From NCBI RefSeq assembly GCF_014518315.1, contig NZ_JACVEL010000007.1:62001-126000 (forward strand): a stretch of DNA of 64,000 nt. Reading direction: 5' to 3'. Origin of the DNA: Taishania pollutisoli (GTDB lineage: Bacteria > Bacteroidota > Bacteroidia > Flavobacteriales_D > Crocinitomicaceae). Both the position numbers and the translations under genes were made by a program. Shown in pieces: positions 1-7,172 of this stretch (position 1 is its first letter; every line of letters begins with the position of its first letter). Below the pieces are notes generated by a model, which was not told where the DNA came from, made no database searches, and saw only the letters and a program-made list of their open reading frames with translations.

Positions 1-1
1 C

Positions 2-325
2 AAATACCGGTTTGGAAATGCACTGAGTATCTCTCAATTGGTTTTTTACCGCTGGGATGTTAACGAAGACCTGAAAATCATTCCTCAAATCGGGTTGAAC
101 TTTATGCACAACTGGAAGGACCGTAAGAATGGTGTACTTTCCGAAGATACATTCAATGGCGGAAACATGTACAACGGGCAATTCAATGTATTTCTGTTGT
201 ACAGAAATGTAGGGATCAACGTGCAGGTCTATATTCCGTTGGCGCAACAGCTGAACAGCGGCTATGTGACACAGAAAACAATGCTTCGGTGCGGAGTAAA
301 TTATTTTATTAACAGCAAAAAATGA
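2..325 (+). CDS. C-terminal part of an outer-membrane beta-barrel protein (5' truncated by window)
   Basis: The reading frame is open from the first bases of the window, so the gene starts upstream. About 107 residues are visible, with alternating hydrophobic and polar residues and aromatic residues typical of the last strands of an outer-membrane barrel. The stop overlaps the start of the next gene (ATGA), so the two are co-transcribed and probably translationally coupled. Its place ahead of MbnP and MbnH homologues suggests an outer-membrane partner of that copper-linked locus, but the family cannot be named from this fragment. Confidence 0.6.
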   Translation, partial: KYRFGNALSISQLVFYRWDVNEDLKIIPQIGLNFMHNWKDRKNGVLSEDTFNGGNMYNGQFNVFLLYRNVGINVQVYIPLAQQLNSGYVTQKTMLRCGVNYFINSKK

Positions 326-711
326 AAATACATTGTGTAATTGCAATTGTGCTGACGGCAGGGCTGTTCGGGGCATGCAAAAAAGAAAAAGACGGAGCTG
401 AAAACGTAACAATTACATTCACGGAACCATCTGTCGGTGATACCATTCCTTCGTGGAACCAGGTGCACATGGAAGGAACTGTTTCCGGTGACGGAGAAAT
501 GAAAGGCTACGTTATTTCTGCGCTGAATGCCACAACAAACGAAGTATTGTTTACTACGGCATATGATGTGACGTCTAAGGCATACAATTTTCATGAACAC
601 TGGATCAATAATTTGTATGACACGACATCCGTTACGGTAAAAGTAGAAGTAATTAAAAATGAAGCAGGAGACCGTGAAACAGCAACAAGAACGGTGGTGT
701 GCCTGCCCTAA
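322..711 (+). CDS. Small lipoprotein in the MbnP/MbnH operon
   Basis: This 129-residue protein starts with a lipoprotein signal (lipobox around LFGAC, Cys19), followed by a lysine-rich stretch and a beta-rich body that resembles a single Ig-like fold. A His-Glu-His-Trp motif near residue 92 could bind metal, but that is inference. The start overlaps the preceding stop codon by 4 bases. The next gene begins 25 bases after the stop, so it lies inside the operon. I do not recognise a specific family; a small Bacteroidota lipoprotein with a role in metal handling at the outer membrane is a reasonable guess. Confidence 0.75.
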   Translation: MKIHCVIAIVLTAGLFGACKKEKDGAENVTITFTEPSVGDTIPSWNQVHMEGTVSGDGEMKGYVISALNATTNEVLFTTAYDVTSKAYNFHEHWINNLYDTTSVTVKVEVIKNEAGDRETATRTVVCLP

Positions 712-736
712 GTAAAGAATTAAAAGAAATTAAAAA

Positions 737-1567
737 ATGACTATGAAGAATTTAGTAATCATGACATTATTTGCGGGGATATTTGGAATCACATCCTGTA
801 AGAAAAAAGGATGTACTGACCCTACCGCAACCAATTACAACCTGGAAGCGACAAAAGATGACGGTTCCTGTACGTATGCAGCTCCTGCGGAAGAAACAGG
901 GAAAGTAACCGTAGCACTGAGTCACCACTGGGTGAACGAGTCAACTTCGTTTGAATTGGGGACGGAATACGTACACCCCACGACAAACGATACATTGACG
1001 TTCACAACGTTTAAATACTTCATTTCGAATGTTCGCCTGAAAAAAGAGGACGGAAGTTGGTGGACACACCCCGAGAGCTATTTTTTAGTTGATGTATCCG
1101 GACCATCTTCGACGCAGCTTAATATTACGGGAATTCCGGTTGGTAATTATACAGAAGTTTCTTACGTAATGGGAGTTGACAGCACGCGAAATGTCAGCGG
1201 AGCACAATCAGGTGCACTGTCCACAACTTCAGGAATGTTCTGGAGCTGGAATACGGGATATATCATGTTAAAAGCAGAGGGATTATCTCCACAGGCAGGT
1301 ATGGGCGGAGCCTTTACATTTCACCTGGGTGGATTTGCCGGAGCAACGAACATTGTAACATTAAAAACAGCTGGATTCGGAGGAGTGCTGCAGGTAACGA
1401 CAACCAGCAACGGTAAAATTAACTTGTCCGCAGACCCGTCAAAGTTGTTTACAACAACCGGTTCTGTGGGAGCTGTCGGAATGATTCACATGCCGGGGGC
1501 AAATGCAGTAACAATGGCAACGGATTTTTATACTTCAGGTGTTGCGTTCAAATCCATTCAGAATTAA
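737..1567 (+). CDS. MbnP-like copper-binding lipoprotein
   Basis: This 276-residue lipoprotein (lipobox Cys21) carries a short C-T-D-P...N-Y-N...D-D-G-S-C segment (Cys26 to Cys45), a small motif seen in many secreted Bacteroidota proteins. The MbnP domain follows, recognisable from its F-x-Y-F-I-S-N-V-R-L start and the later V-M-G-V-D-S and M-F-W-S-W-N-T-G-Y segments. In methanotrophs, MbnP is the partner of the di-haem enzyme MbnH, which converts a tryptophan of MbnP to kynurenine and creates a copper site. Several tryptophans are present (around W112-W113 and W172-W174), but which one would be modified cannot be told. The next gene is the matching MbnH-like enzyme. ATG at 743 is an alternative start. 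Confidence 0.88.
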   Translation: MTMKNLVIMTLFAGIFGITSCKKKGCTDPTATNYNLEATKDDGSCTYAAPAEETGKVTVALSHHWVNESTSFELGTEYVHPTTNDTLTFTTFKYFISNVRLKKEDGSWWTHPESYFLVDVSGPSSTQLNITGIPVGNYTEVSYVMGVDSTRNVSGAQSGALSTTSGMFWSWNTGYIMLKAEGLSPQAGMGGAFTFHLGGFAGATNIVTLKTAGFGGVLQVTTTSNGKINLSADPSKLFTTTGSVGAVGMIHMPGANAVTMATDFYTSGVAFKSIQN

Positions 1568-1574
1568 ATCATGA

Positions 1575-1610
1575 TCAGCGAGCCGGAGTTGTCGGCTCGC
1601 TGACCTTTTT
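1575..1610 (+). terminator. Strong hairpin with T tract between the MbnP and MbnH genes
   Basis: A perfect 11-bp inverted repeat (TCAGCGAGCCG at 1575-1585 and CGGCTCGCTGA at 1593-1603) with a 7-base loop is followed by CC and five T residues. This is a textbook intrinsic terminator. It ends only 7 bases before the ATG of the MbnH-like gene at 1618, so it may set the ratio of MbnP to MbnH transcripts. Confidence 0.85.
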
Positions 1611-1617
1611 GTTGAAT

Positions 1618-2643
1618 ATGAAGTATTTTAATTACTTAGTTGCAGGATTTTTGTTGCTCACGGCGTGTAAAAAAGACCCGATTGAAGTCATTGACGCAAC
1701 TCCGGAAGAGGTTATCGCGTTTCGGTACCCTCCAGGTTTCCCGGCGACCGTTTACCCTTTGGGAGAAAAGCCGGTTAATGCTGCGAATTTTAAGCTGGGG
1801 CGAGCACTTTTTTATAGTACGATCTTATCTTCAGACAACACGGTTTCCTGTGCTACCTGTCATGCGCAGACACATTCCTTTGCAGATCATAATATTGCAT
1901 TGAGTATCGGGGTAGGTGGTGCAGTGGGGGCGAGAAACGCACCGCCGATTTTCAACATGGCATGGCAGCCTCATTTTATGTGGGACGGAGGAGTGAATCA
2001 CCTGGAATTGTTTTCCATTGCTCCGATTACCAACCCGGTGGAAATGAATGAGACAATGGCGGGTGTTATCCAGAAACTGAATGCGTCCGACTACTGGAGA
2101 AACTGGTTTAAAAGTGTGTACGGGACAAATGAGGTGACTGATCAGCAATTGTTTGTCTCGTTGACACAATATATGCTTATGATTATTTCAGATGGTACTC
2201 AGTACGACAAAGTAATGAAAGGTGAAGCGTCTTTTACAGCTGAACAACAGGCAGGATATGAACTGTTTTTACAAAAATGCGCATCCTGTCATACGGAACC
2301 TTTGTTTACCGATTTTTCGTTCCGGAACAATGGATTGGATGTCATTTCCGTTGACGATGGCCGGTTTTTGATCACACAAAATGAATCCGACAGAGGGCGG
2401 TTTAAAGTTCCGACTCTGCGAAATGTATTGCTGACGTATCCATATATGCACGACGGGCGTTTTTTTACAATTGACCAGGTGCTTGAACATTACAACAGTG
2501 GTGTGAAAGCACATGCCAACCTGGATCCGTTATTACAAAACGGGATTCCATTATCCGCAGATGATAAAAAGCACCTGAAACGCTTTTTGGAAACATTGAA
2601 TGATTATAAACTAATGGGGGATAAACTGCTTAGCGAGCCCTGA
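1618..2643 (+). CDS. MbnH-like di-haem cytochrome c peroxidase family protein
   Basis: This 341-residue lipoprotein (lipobox LLLTAC, Cys17) has two CxxCH haem c sites, C78-x-x-C81-H82 and C221-x-x-C224-H225, in the order and spacing of the bacterial cytochrome c peroxidase/MauG family. The segment after the first haem (G-A-R-N-A-P-P) is also typical. Being next to an MbnP homologue points to MbnH, which oxidises a tryptophan of MbnP to kynurenine, rather than to peroxide detoxification. ATG 1618 is preferred over an upstream TTG at 1609 because the signal peptide begins there and the TTG lies in the terminator T tract. Confidence 0.9.
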   Translation: MKYFNYLVAGFLLLTACKKDPIEVIDATPEEVIAFRYPPGFPATVYPLGEKPVNAANFKLGRALFYSTILSSDNTVSCATCHAQTHSFADHNIALSIGVGGAVGARNAPPIFNMAWQPHFMWDGGVNHLELFSIAPITNPVEMNETMAGVIQKLNASDYWRNWFKSVYGTNEVTDQQLFVSLTQYMLMIISDGTQYDKVMKGEASFTAEQQAGYELFLQKCASCHTEPLFTDFSFRNNGLDVISVDDGRFLITQNESDRGRFKVPTLRNVLLTYPYMHDGRFFTIDQVLEHYNSGVKAHANLDPLLQNGIPLSADDKKHLKRFLETLNDYKLMGDKLLSEP

Positions 2644-2644
2644 A

Positions 2645-3283
2645 CTAATGTTCTTTTCGAGCGATCACAACGGTATGAATAACGGTGTGATCGTCCGAAA
2701 GTGTATAGGGGATGTGAAACACTTCCGGTTGGATAAATCCGAAATGGTTCAGAAGTTGCGTAATAACGGTTAACTGATGGTAATAAAAATAAACCCTGTC
2801 GCCGCTGCTTCCTGTTTGAAAACCTGATTGCGCAGCATCTCCTTCCACAAAACTCAGGTACAATACACCGTTGTTTGTCAAACGATTCCCGCAATCTGCA
2901 AACAGATTTTGTACTTCTTCCTCATTGATATAGGGAATGCAGAATCCGGTAATAATACCGTTAAACAAACCTGTCAATTGATGTAGTTTCCGGCAATCCA
3001 GTTGTATAAATGTCGCTGTCGGATTATTGCCTGCAGCTAATTGAATCATATTGGGCGCAATATCGGTCCCCAGTAGCTGCAAATCGGGGCGTTGTGAAAG
3101 GAGGTAACGCGTTATATTTCCCGGGCCACAACCGATTTCAAGTACCTTCGGATGATTTCCGGAAAGGGAATCGAGAAAAGCGTCGTAGGTACTGTTATAA
3201 ATCTCCAGTTCCATGAATTTTTCCTGGTAACGCATTGCTACCTTGTTCCACGTTTCGAATGTTTCTTTATAGTGATCTTCCAT
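2645..3283 (-). CDS. Class I SAM-dependent methyltransferase
   Basis: This 212-residue protein has motif I V-L-E-I-G-C-G-P-G at residues 47-55 and a following acidic position (G-T-D-I), the SAM-binding signature of class I methyltransferases. The substrate is not evident; small-molecule methyltransferases of this size are common. The ATG at 3283 is chosen because the preceding gene stops at 3285, leaving one base between them. An upstream in-frame start at 3319 would overlap that gene by about 35 bases. It is the last gene of a minus-strand operon with a membrane protein, a second methyltransferase and a DUF2071 protein. Confidence 0.85.
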   Translation of the reverse strand: MEDHYKETFETWNKVAMRYQEKFMELEIYNSTYDAFLDSLSGNHPKVLEIGCGPGNITRYLLSQRPDLQLLGTDIAPNMIQLAAGNNPTATFIQLDCRKLHQLTGLFNGIITGFCIPYINEEEVQNLFADCGNRLTNNGVLYLSFVEGDAAQSGFQTGSSGDRVYFYYHQLTVITQLLNHFGFIQPEVFHIPYTLSDDHTVIHTVVIARKEH

Positions 3284-3284
3284 G

Positions 3285-3686
3285 TTAGTACGGATCGATG
3301 AATCCCCGGATAAATACAAGAGTAAAATACATCCAGATTATTGAAAATACGATGTGTACAATCGTTTCAAATGGCTTTCCTTTCCAGAGTTTCGGAGAAT
3401 AGACAAAAAACTGGAAAAACAATCGGAATCCCCAGAAAATTGCCAACCCCAGTGAAATGATTCGCCCTAGCGGAGTGGTAATCAGCTCTTCGGTTGCAAC
3501 CACACATAGCAGCCCCATCAGAAATACGGTAAGTGCAATGAAAAATGTGTGTACCTGCATCATTTGACGATTGATCAGACTCATGGAACTGAGTTCGTGT
3601 TTCCAATTGAAATAGCGCGGAAAAATGATGTGAACGATCGCAAGTGCCATCAGTAAAAAACCGATTATTTTATACTGTATTTCCAT
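3285..3686 (-). CDS. Small integral membrane protein (about four membrane helices)
   Basis: This 133-residue protein consists almost entirely of four hydrophobic segments (approximately residues 5-25, 45-65, 75-95 and 108-128) with short polar loops. I do not recognise the family. It overlaps the upstream methyltransferase gene by 17 bases and abuts the downstream one, so it lies between two methyltransferase genes and is presumably expressed with both. An inner-membrane location is inferred from hydrophobicity alone. Confidence 0.75.
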   Translation of the reverse strand: MEIQYKIIGFLLMALAIVHIIFPRYFNWKHELSSMSLINRQMMQVHTFFIALTVFLMGLLCVVATEELITTPLGRIISLGLAIFWGFRLFFQFFVYSPKLWKGKPFETIVHIVFSIIWMYFTLVFIRGFIDPY

Positions 3687-4431
3687 GTTTTTTAAGTTGA
3701 AAGGTTGAAATAAATGGTGTTGATTTTAGTTCAGATTCGAGTGTCAATGCCGCATGTTTGAATACATTTCTCCAGCTTTTTCGGGAATAAAAATGAAAGA
3801 ACCCGATCGAATAAGCGACGAAATTAGCACGATCTCGTAAATGTTCTGTTACATAGACCATACCAAATGGTTTAACAACCCGTCGGAGTTCTTTGAAAAA
3901 CAGGATACGTTCTTGTACATCACGAATCTCATGTGCCGAAAAAATGACAGAAACAACATCAAAATGATTCGTAGGAAAGGGGAGTTTATCTGTAACAACC
4001 GCGATTGTTTCTCTATGAGGAGGATATATTTTTCGGGCTCTGCGAATGGAAATTTCTGTGTGTTGTTGCGGATCGTAAAAGTCACAGATGGTCAAATTAA
4101 CTGTTTTGAATTTTTGTGTGATAATTGTACTCGTTTCATCAAATCCCGCATGGATATTCATCACCTTCTTGTGATTCAAGTCGGGAAGCCAGTTCAGGTG
4201 ATACAAATCTGACCAATCGTAAATAAAATAAGAGATTGCGAGTGATCCCGCGATCATTAGCAGGGTGATTAATGCCCCGATTACCGCAAGTGATTGTAAC
4301 CAGGAAGGTAAAGGTAAATAATGGTGAAACAGGACAACAGCCGAAAGTACAAGTAAGGCAATGATATAAAAGTGGCGGTTAAACCGGACAATATTCATTA
4401 CTCCCTGAAATGGTTTTCTTTTTATTTCCAT
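3670..4431 (-). CDS. Membrane-anchored methyltransferase-like protein
   Basis: This 253-residue protein starts with two hydrophobic helices (roughly residues 20-40 and 45-70), followed by a class I methyltransferase-like domain. The later motifs are good (L-P-F-P-x-N-H-F-D-V-V near the middle and R-R-V-V-K-P-F-G after it), but motif I is unusual: H-A-G-F-D-E-T replaces the glycine-rich G-x-G-x-G. SAM binding is therefore uncertain. Start 4431 is chosen over 4455 because it has an AAAGGA-type ribosome site just upstream and a shorter overlap with the DUF2071 gene. Confidence 0.75.
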   Translation of the reverse strand: MEIKRKPFQGVMNIVRFNRHFYIIALLVLSAVVLFHHYLPLPSWLQSLAVIGALITLLMIAGSLAISYFIYDWSDLYHLNWLPDLNHKKVMNIHAGFDETSTIITQKFKTVNLTICDFYDPQQHTEISIRRARKIYPPHRETIAVVTDKLPFPTNHFDVVSVIFSAHEIRDVQERILFFKELRRVVKPFGMVYVTEHLRDRANFVAYSIGFFHFYSRKSWRNVFKHAALTLESELKSTPFISTFQLKKHGNTV

Positions 4432-5156
4432 TGATCCTTTCTTCCTTTTTTCCAATAATACGGAACATTGCTGATTTCAAATGCGTTTGCCAATACAATG
4501 CCCTCCAGGTTCAATTGATCTATAAAAGCAAATTGGTAGTTGATGACATTTACAGGTTTTGGGTTCCAGTTTTGCCGGATTCCTTCAATGATTAAAACAG
4601 TTTTATCTTGCTGATTATACGTAAATGTATGTGGCAGAGGACCGGCATACCTGCGAGCTTCTTTCCAATCTGAAAAAGGAGAGTACTCCGGTAACAATAC
4701 CTCATCTCCGGATACGTCAAATGTGACATCTAATCCCGATTTCTTTGAACGAATCACTTGCTTGGTTCCGATTGATTGTTGAGTGATATCAGTTGTTGTG
4801 TAATTGTAGTGAGTGAATATATTTCCGAAAAATTCCATTTTCTTCCGGTTTGTTTCAGAACGAAGGATGTACAGTCCGCGTAAGCGTTTTCCGTTACTGG
4901 TGGTATAGCGGACAAAGATCCGGTAACCCGTCAGGAAGAAGTCATTTCCCATAAATGCAGGAAATCCTTTTGGGCGTAAACCGGAAGTCTGAACAAGTGC
5001 CACCGCGACAAATCCCCATGTATTATTCAATGTGTCGAGTTCCAAACATTCAGGTATCAACTGTTGCAACTGTTCTTTCGGAACAGCAAACGTAAGTACA
5101 ACCGATTGTTTGAAGAAAGCTTCAACGGGAAACGGATGATTCTTCAGGAACTTCAT
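4422..5156 (-). CDS. DUF2071 family protein
   Basis: This 244-residue soluble protein has the layout of the DUF2071 (YqjF-like) family: an N-terminal V-P-x-E-Q-L-Q-Q-L-I-P region, a central beta-rich part with tyrosine-rich strands (G-Y-R-I-F-V-R-Y), and a C-terminal strand set. No enzymatic activity is established for the family; a lipocalin- or acetoacetate-decarboxylase-like fold has been discussed. It is the first gene of a four-gene minus-strand operon and overlaps the next gene by 10 bases. It ends a run of genes that begins with SatD, the DUF3307 stop codon lying directly before its ATG. Confidence 0.82.
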   Translation of the reverse strand: MKFLKNHPFPVEAFFKQSVVLTFAVPKEQLQQLIPECLELDTLNNTWGFVAVALVQTSGLRPKGFPAFMGNDFFLTGYRIFVRYTTSNGKRLRGLYILRSETNRKKMEFFGNIFTHYNYTTTDITQQSIGTKQVIRSKKSGLDVTFDVSGDEVLLPEYSPFSDWKEARRYAGPLPHTFTYNQQDKTVLIIEGIRQNWNPKPVNVINYQFAFIDQLNLEGIVLANAFEISNVPYYWKKGRKDQWK

Positions 5157-5870
5157 TTACACTATATTTTTTAAGTACACATACAGCATGGAAATCACAA
5201 TAGCGATTCCAAAACTCACCAGGGTTCCGATTAAGATGTATTCAGTCAGTTTGACATCTTTGCTTTCTTTGAGGTCTCCGAACCGGAAAATGGACTTGGC
5301 TGCCAGCAGGAATCCGATCCCTTCCCAAAATGAAATGGTAATGAACAGAAAAATAAACAACCGTTCCAGGATGCCGATGTATTTACCCGCATCCTTTAAC
5401 CCGCCTTTTGGTACCGGGTAATTGAATACACTCATCACTTTCTTAATTGTTACGGACGAGAAAAAAGTGAGAAGAACGATGCTGATCAGCAATAAATAAG
5501 TCTGTGTACCGAACAGGAAAGATGGAATAAACTCCGTCCCATAGAAATAATAAACAAACAGGTAGATTGCAAAGAGGTGCAATCCCTGGTCAATCATGAA
5601 GTTGTAAATTCCCTTGATGGATTTGGCAAAAAGAATTTTGGTGCAGCTATCAATAACGAAATGAGACAAGGTTAGTAAAAGTACGGGGAACAGGTAGGTT
5701 AATTCGAATTGAGTAAAGACAAGCAGCAGCAACAGGTGAATTGCAATATGGATGTACAATGACGAAGATCTGAACTTGTGTTTCCGGATTTCCTCCGTCA
5801 TTTTATTGGTTTGCAAAACGAAATCACCCAATAGGTGACAAAAAATGATTTTCAATGTGAGTTCAGCCAT
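5157..5870 (-). CDS. DUF3307 family integral membrane protein
   Basis: This 237-residue protein has seven or so hydrophobic helices. The first contains the H-L-L-G-D-F-V-L-Q pattern, and a later helix carries the H-F-V-I-D-S motif typical of DUF3307. These proteins are regularly encoded beside SatD family regulators, as here. The ATG at 5870 lies in ATGGCTGA, where it overlaps the satD stop. The longer in-frame start at 5915 lies far inside satD and is rejected. The function is unknown; a membrane effector controlled by SatD is a reasonable inference. Confidence 0.85.
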   Translation of the reverse strand: MAELTLKIIFCHLLGDFVLQTNKMTEEIRKHKFRSSSLYIHIAIHLLLLLVFTQFELTYLFPVLLLTLSHFVIDSCTKILFAKSIKGIYNFMIDQGLHLFAIYLFVYYFYGTEFIPSFLFGTQTYLLLISIVLLTFFSSVTIKKVMSVFNYPVPKGGLKDAGKYIGILERLFIFLFITISFWEGIGFLLAAKSIFRFGDLKESKDVKLTEYILIGTLVSFGIAIVISMLYVYLKNIV

Positions 5871-6462
5871 GACCATATTTTTTGTTAAACAAATGAATAA
5901 CTTCCAGGAGTTCATCGTACGCTCCTCTTTTCAATGCTTTGTTAACAGTTGCATTGCTTTTCCCCAACTGCTGTGCAAGTTCTTTCTGAAGTAAATCCGA
6001 CTTGTTCAACATGTGGAAAATCGTTTCGGAGGTAGCGGGTTTCCAGTTGTCAGCAATGAATCCGGCTAATTTTAACAGGAGATTAAAATCAGCATCCACC
6101 TCTTCCGATGCACTCTCAATTGCCAGTGTCTGATCTTTTAACTGCTCGAAACGATGCCCTGAGCGGATAAATGCCGTTCCGGATGATTCCGTTACCTTTG
6201 TTCCCGTGTAGCCCTTGTCACCAATTCCTATTCCCATCCGGACGTCAATTGTATTGTTTGTTTTGACGAGCGCTTTGATACAAAATGCAATTCTCAATGC
6301 TTCCGTAACGGGAAGTTCCAGCTGAAAACTGTCTCCGCGATAAATTTCCCAACTTCCCGGTTGATCTGTAACAGATTCAAAATATGTTTTCAGCTTCGGA
6401 AGCCATACTTCCGAAGCTACCTTTCGTGAATGAATAATATCTCCTGTGATAACCGCTGTCAT
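5863..6462 (-). CDS. SatD family protein with C-terminal helix-turn-helix
   Basis: This 199-residue protein matches the SatD family: an N-terminal A-V-I-T-G-D-I-I-H-S-R strand-loop, a central R-G-D-S-F-Q motif, a V-R-M-G-I-G-I-G strand, and a C-terminal helix-turn-helix (K-E-L-A-Q-Q-L-G-K-S-N-A-T-V-N-K). The order of the central motifs recalls the palm fold of class III nucleotide cyclases and GGDEF proteins; this is an observation of pattern only. It is coupled by overlap to the DUF3307 gene. A palindrome and two further repeats just upstream suggest autoregulation. A GTG start at 6468 is the alternative. Confidence 0.85.
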   Translation of the reverse strand: MTAVITGDIIHSRKVASEVWLPKLKTYFESVTDQPGSWEIYRGDSFQLELPVTEALRIAFCIKALVKTNNTIDVRMGIGIGDKGYTGTKVTESSGTAFIRSGHRFEQLKDQTLAIESASEEVDADFNLLLKLAGFIADNWKPATSETIFHMLNKSDLLQKELAQQLGKSNATVNKALKRGAYDELLEVIHLFNKKYGHG

Positions 6463-6492
6463 GTTCACTTGTTTCTAACAAATGTATTAAAA

Positions 6493-6570
6493 TTAACTTA
6501 AATAAGCTAATTTTTTGAAATTATCTTTTTTAGGCTAATTTTTCAGAATCCACCTTTTTAGACCAATTTA
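6493..6570 (-). promoter_or_regulatory. Candidate SatD operator: palindrome plus two 28-bp-spaced half-site-like copies
   Basis: On the plus strand, 6493-6510 reads TTAACTTAAATAAGCTAA, an 18-bp palindrome with one mismatched pair. Its right half (TAAGCTAATT at 6503) recurs as TAGGCTAATT at 6531 and TAGACCAATT at 6559, each exactly 28 bases apart and each of the last two preceded by a run of T. The array fills the gap between the satD start and the stop of the DoxX-like gene. An operator for the SatD helix-turn-helix is inferred. Confidence 0.5.
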
Positions 6571-6966
6571 TTACCGATTGTTTTGTGGTGTATTTCCGTT
6601 CCAAACAAATGCATTCGCATATACAATAAATATAAATAAACAGGCAAACAAACTATTGAATTTTCCCCAAAGTAATAAATCGGGGGCAATGAAAAATTCC
6701 AGTAGATTCATGGTTCCGACAACAATGATCTGAAGAACGGCATTCAACCGGTATTTATATCCCGTCACAATCCACAGTGACATGCAAACTTCCAGGATAC
6801 CAATTGTGAAGGTGAGGGGGCGGGCATACTCTTCACTTAAAATCCGGGCAACAATCTCCTGATGCCTGGGAACGAGGTTAAGAACTTTACACACCAATCC
6901 GTTGATCAGCCAGACGGTTGAAATAAAGATAGTTGAAATGAGGTGTATGTACTTATTGTTATTCAA
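6571..6966 (-). CDS. DoxX-like family membrane protein
   Basis: This 131-residue protein has four predicted membrane helices. Its first half reads like the DoxX-like family (S-T-V-W-L-I-N-G-L-V-C-K-V at residues 17-29; V-P-R-H-Q-E-I-V-A-R-I-L afterwards; then G-I-L-E-V-C-M). Members are small inner-membrane proteins of unknown role. It lies upstream of satD on the same strand, but the 100-base gap with the operator-like array suggests a separate unit. It is divergent from the DUF389 gene. Confidence 0.82.
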   Translation of the reverse strand: MNNNKYIHLISTIFISTVWLINGLVCKVLNLVPRHQEIVARILSEEYARPLTFTIGILEVCMSLWIVTGYKYRLNAVLQIIVVGTMNLLEFFIAPDLLLWGKFNSLFACLFIFIVYANAFVWNGNTPQNNR

Positions 6967-7172
6967 CGACTAAGGGGTTAAAATAGACGAGATGAAATGT
7001 ACAAAAAATAGTTGACTTTGTTTGAATGAAAAACAACGGCTTTCAAAAAAGATAGAACGATTTAAAAAACAGTAGTCAATTAATTTGCTCACTTCAAAAT
7101 AACTGTAAATAATTTCTTATTGTTGATTTTTCTGAAAAAATGTATATTTAAACGTAAAATTTACACAACTTC
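6967..7172. other. Divergent intergenic region (DoxX-like / DUF389)
   Basis: About 200 AT-rich bases separate two divergent genes and should carry both promoters. A TATATTTA element at 7142-7149, about 24 bases before the DUF389 start, is a possible -7 box. No hairpin or RNA gene stands out. Confidence 0.4.
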
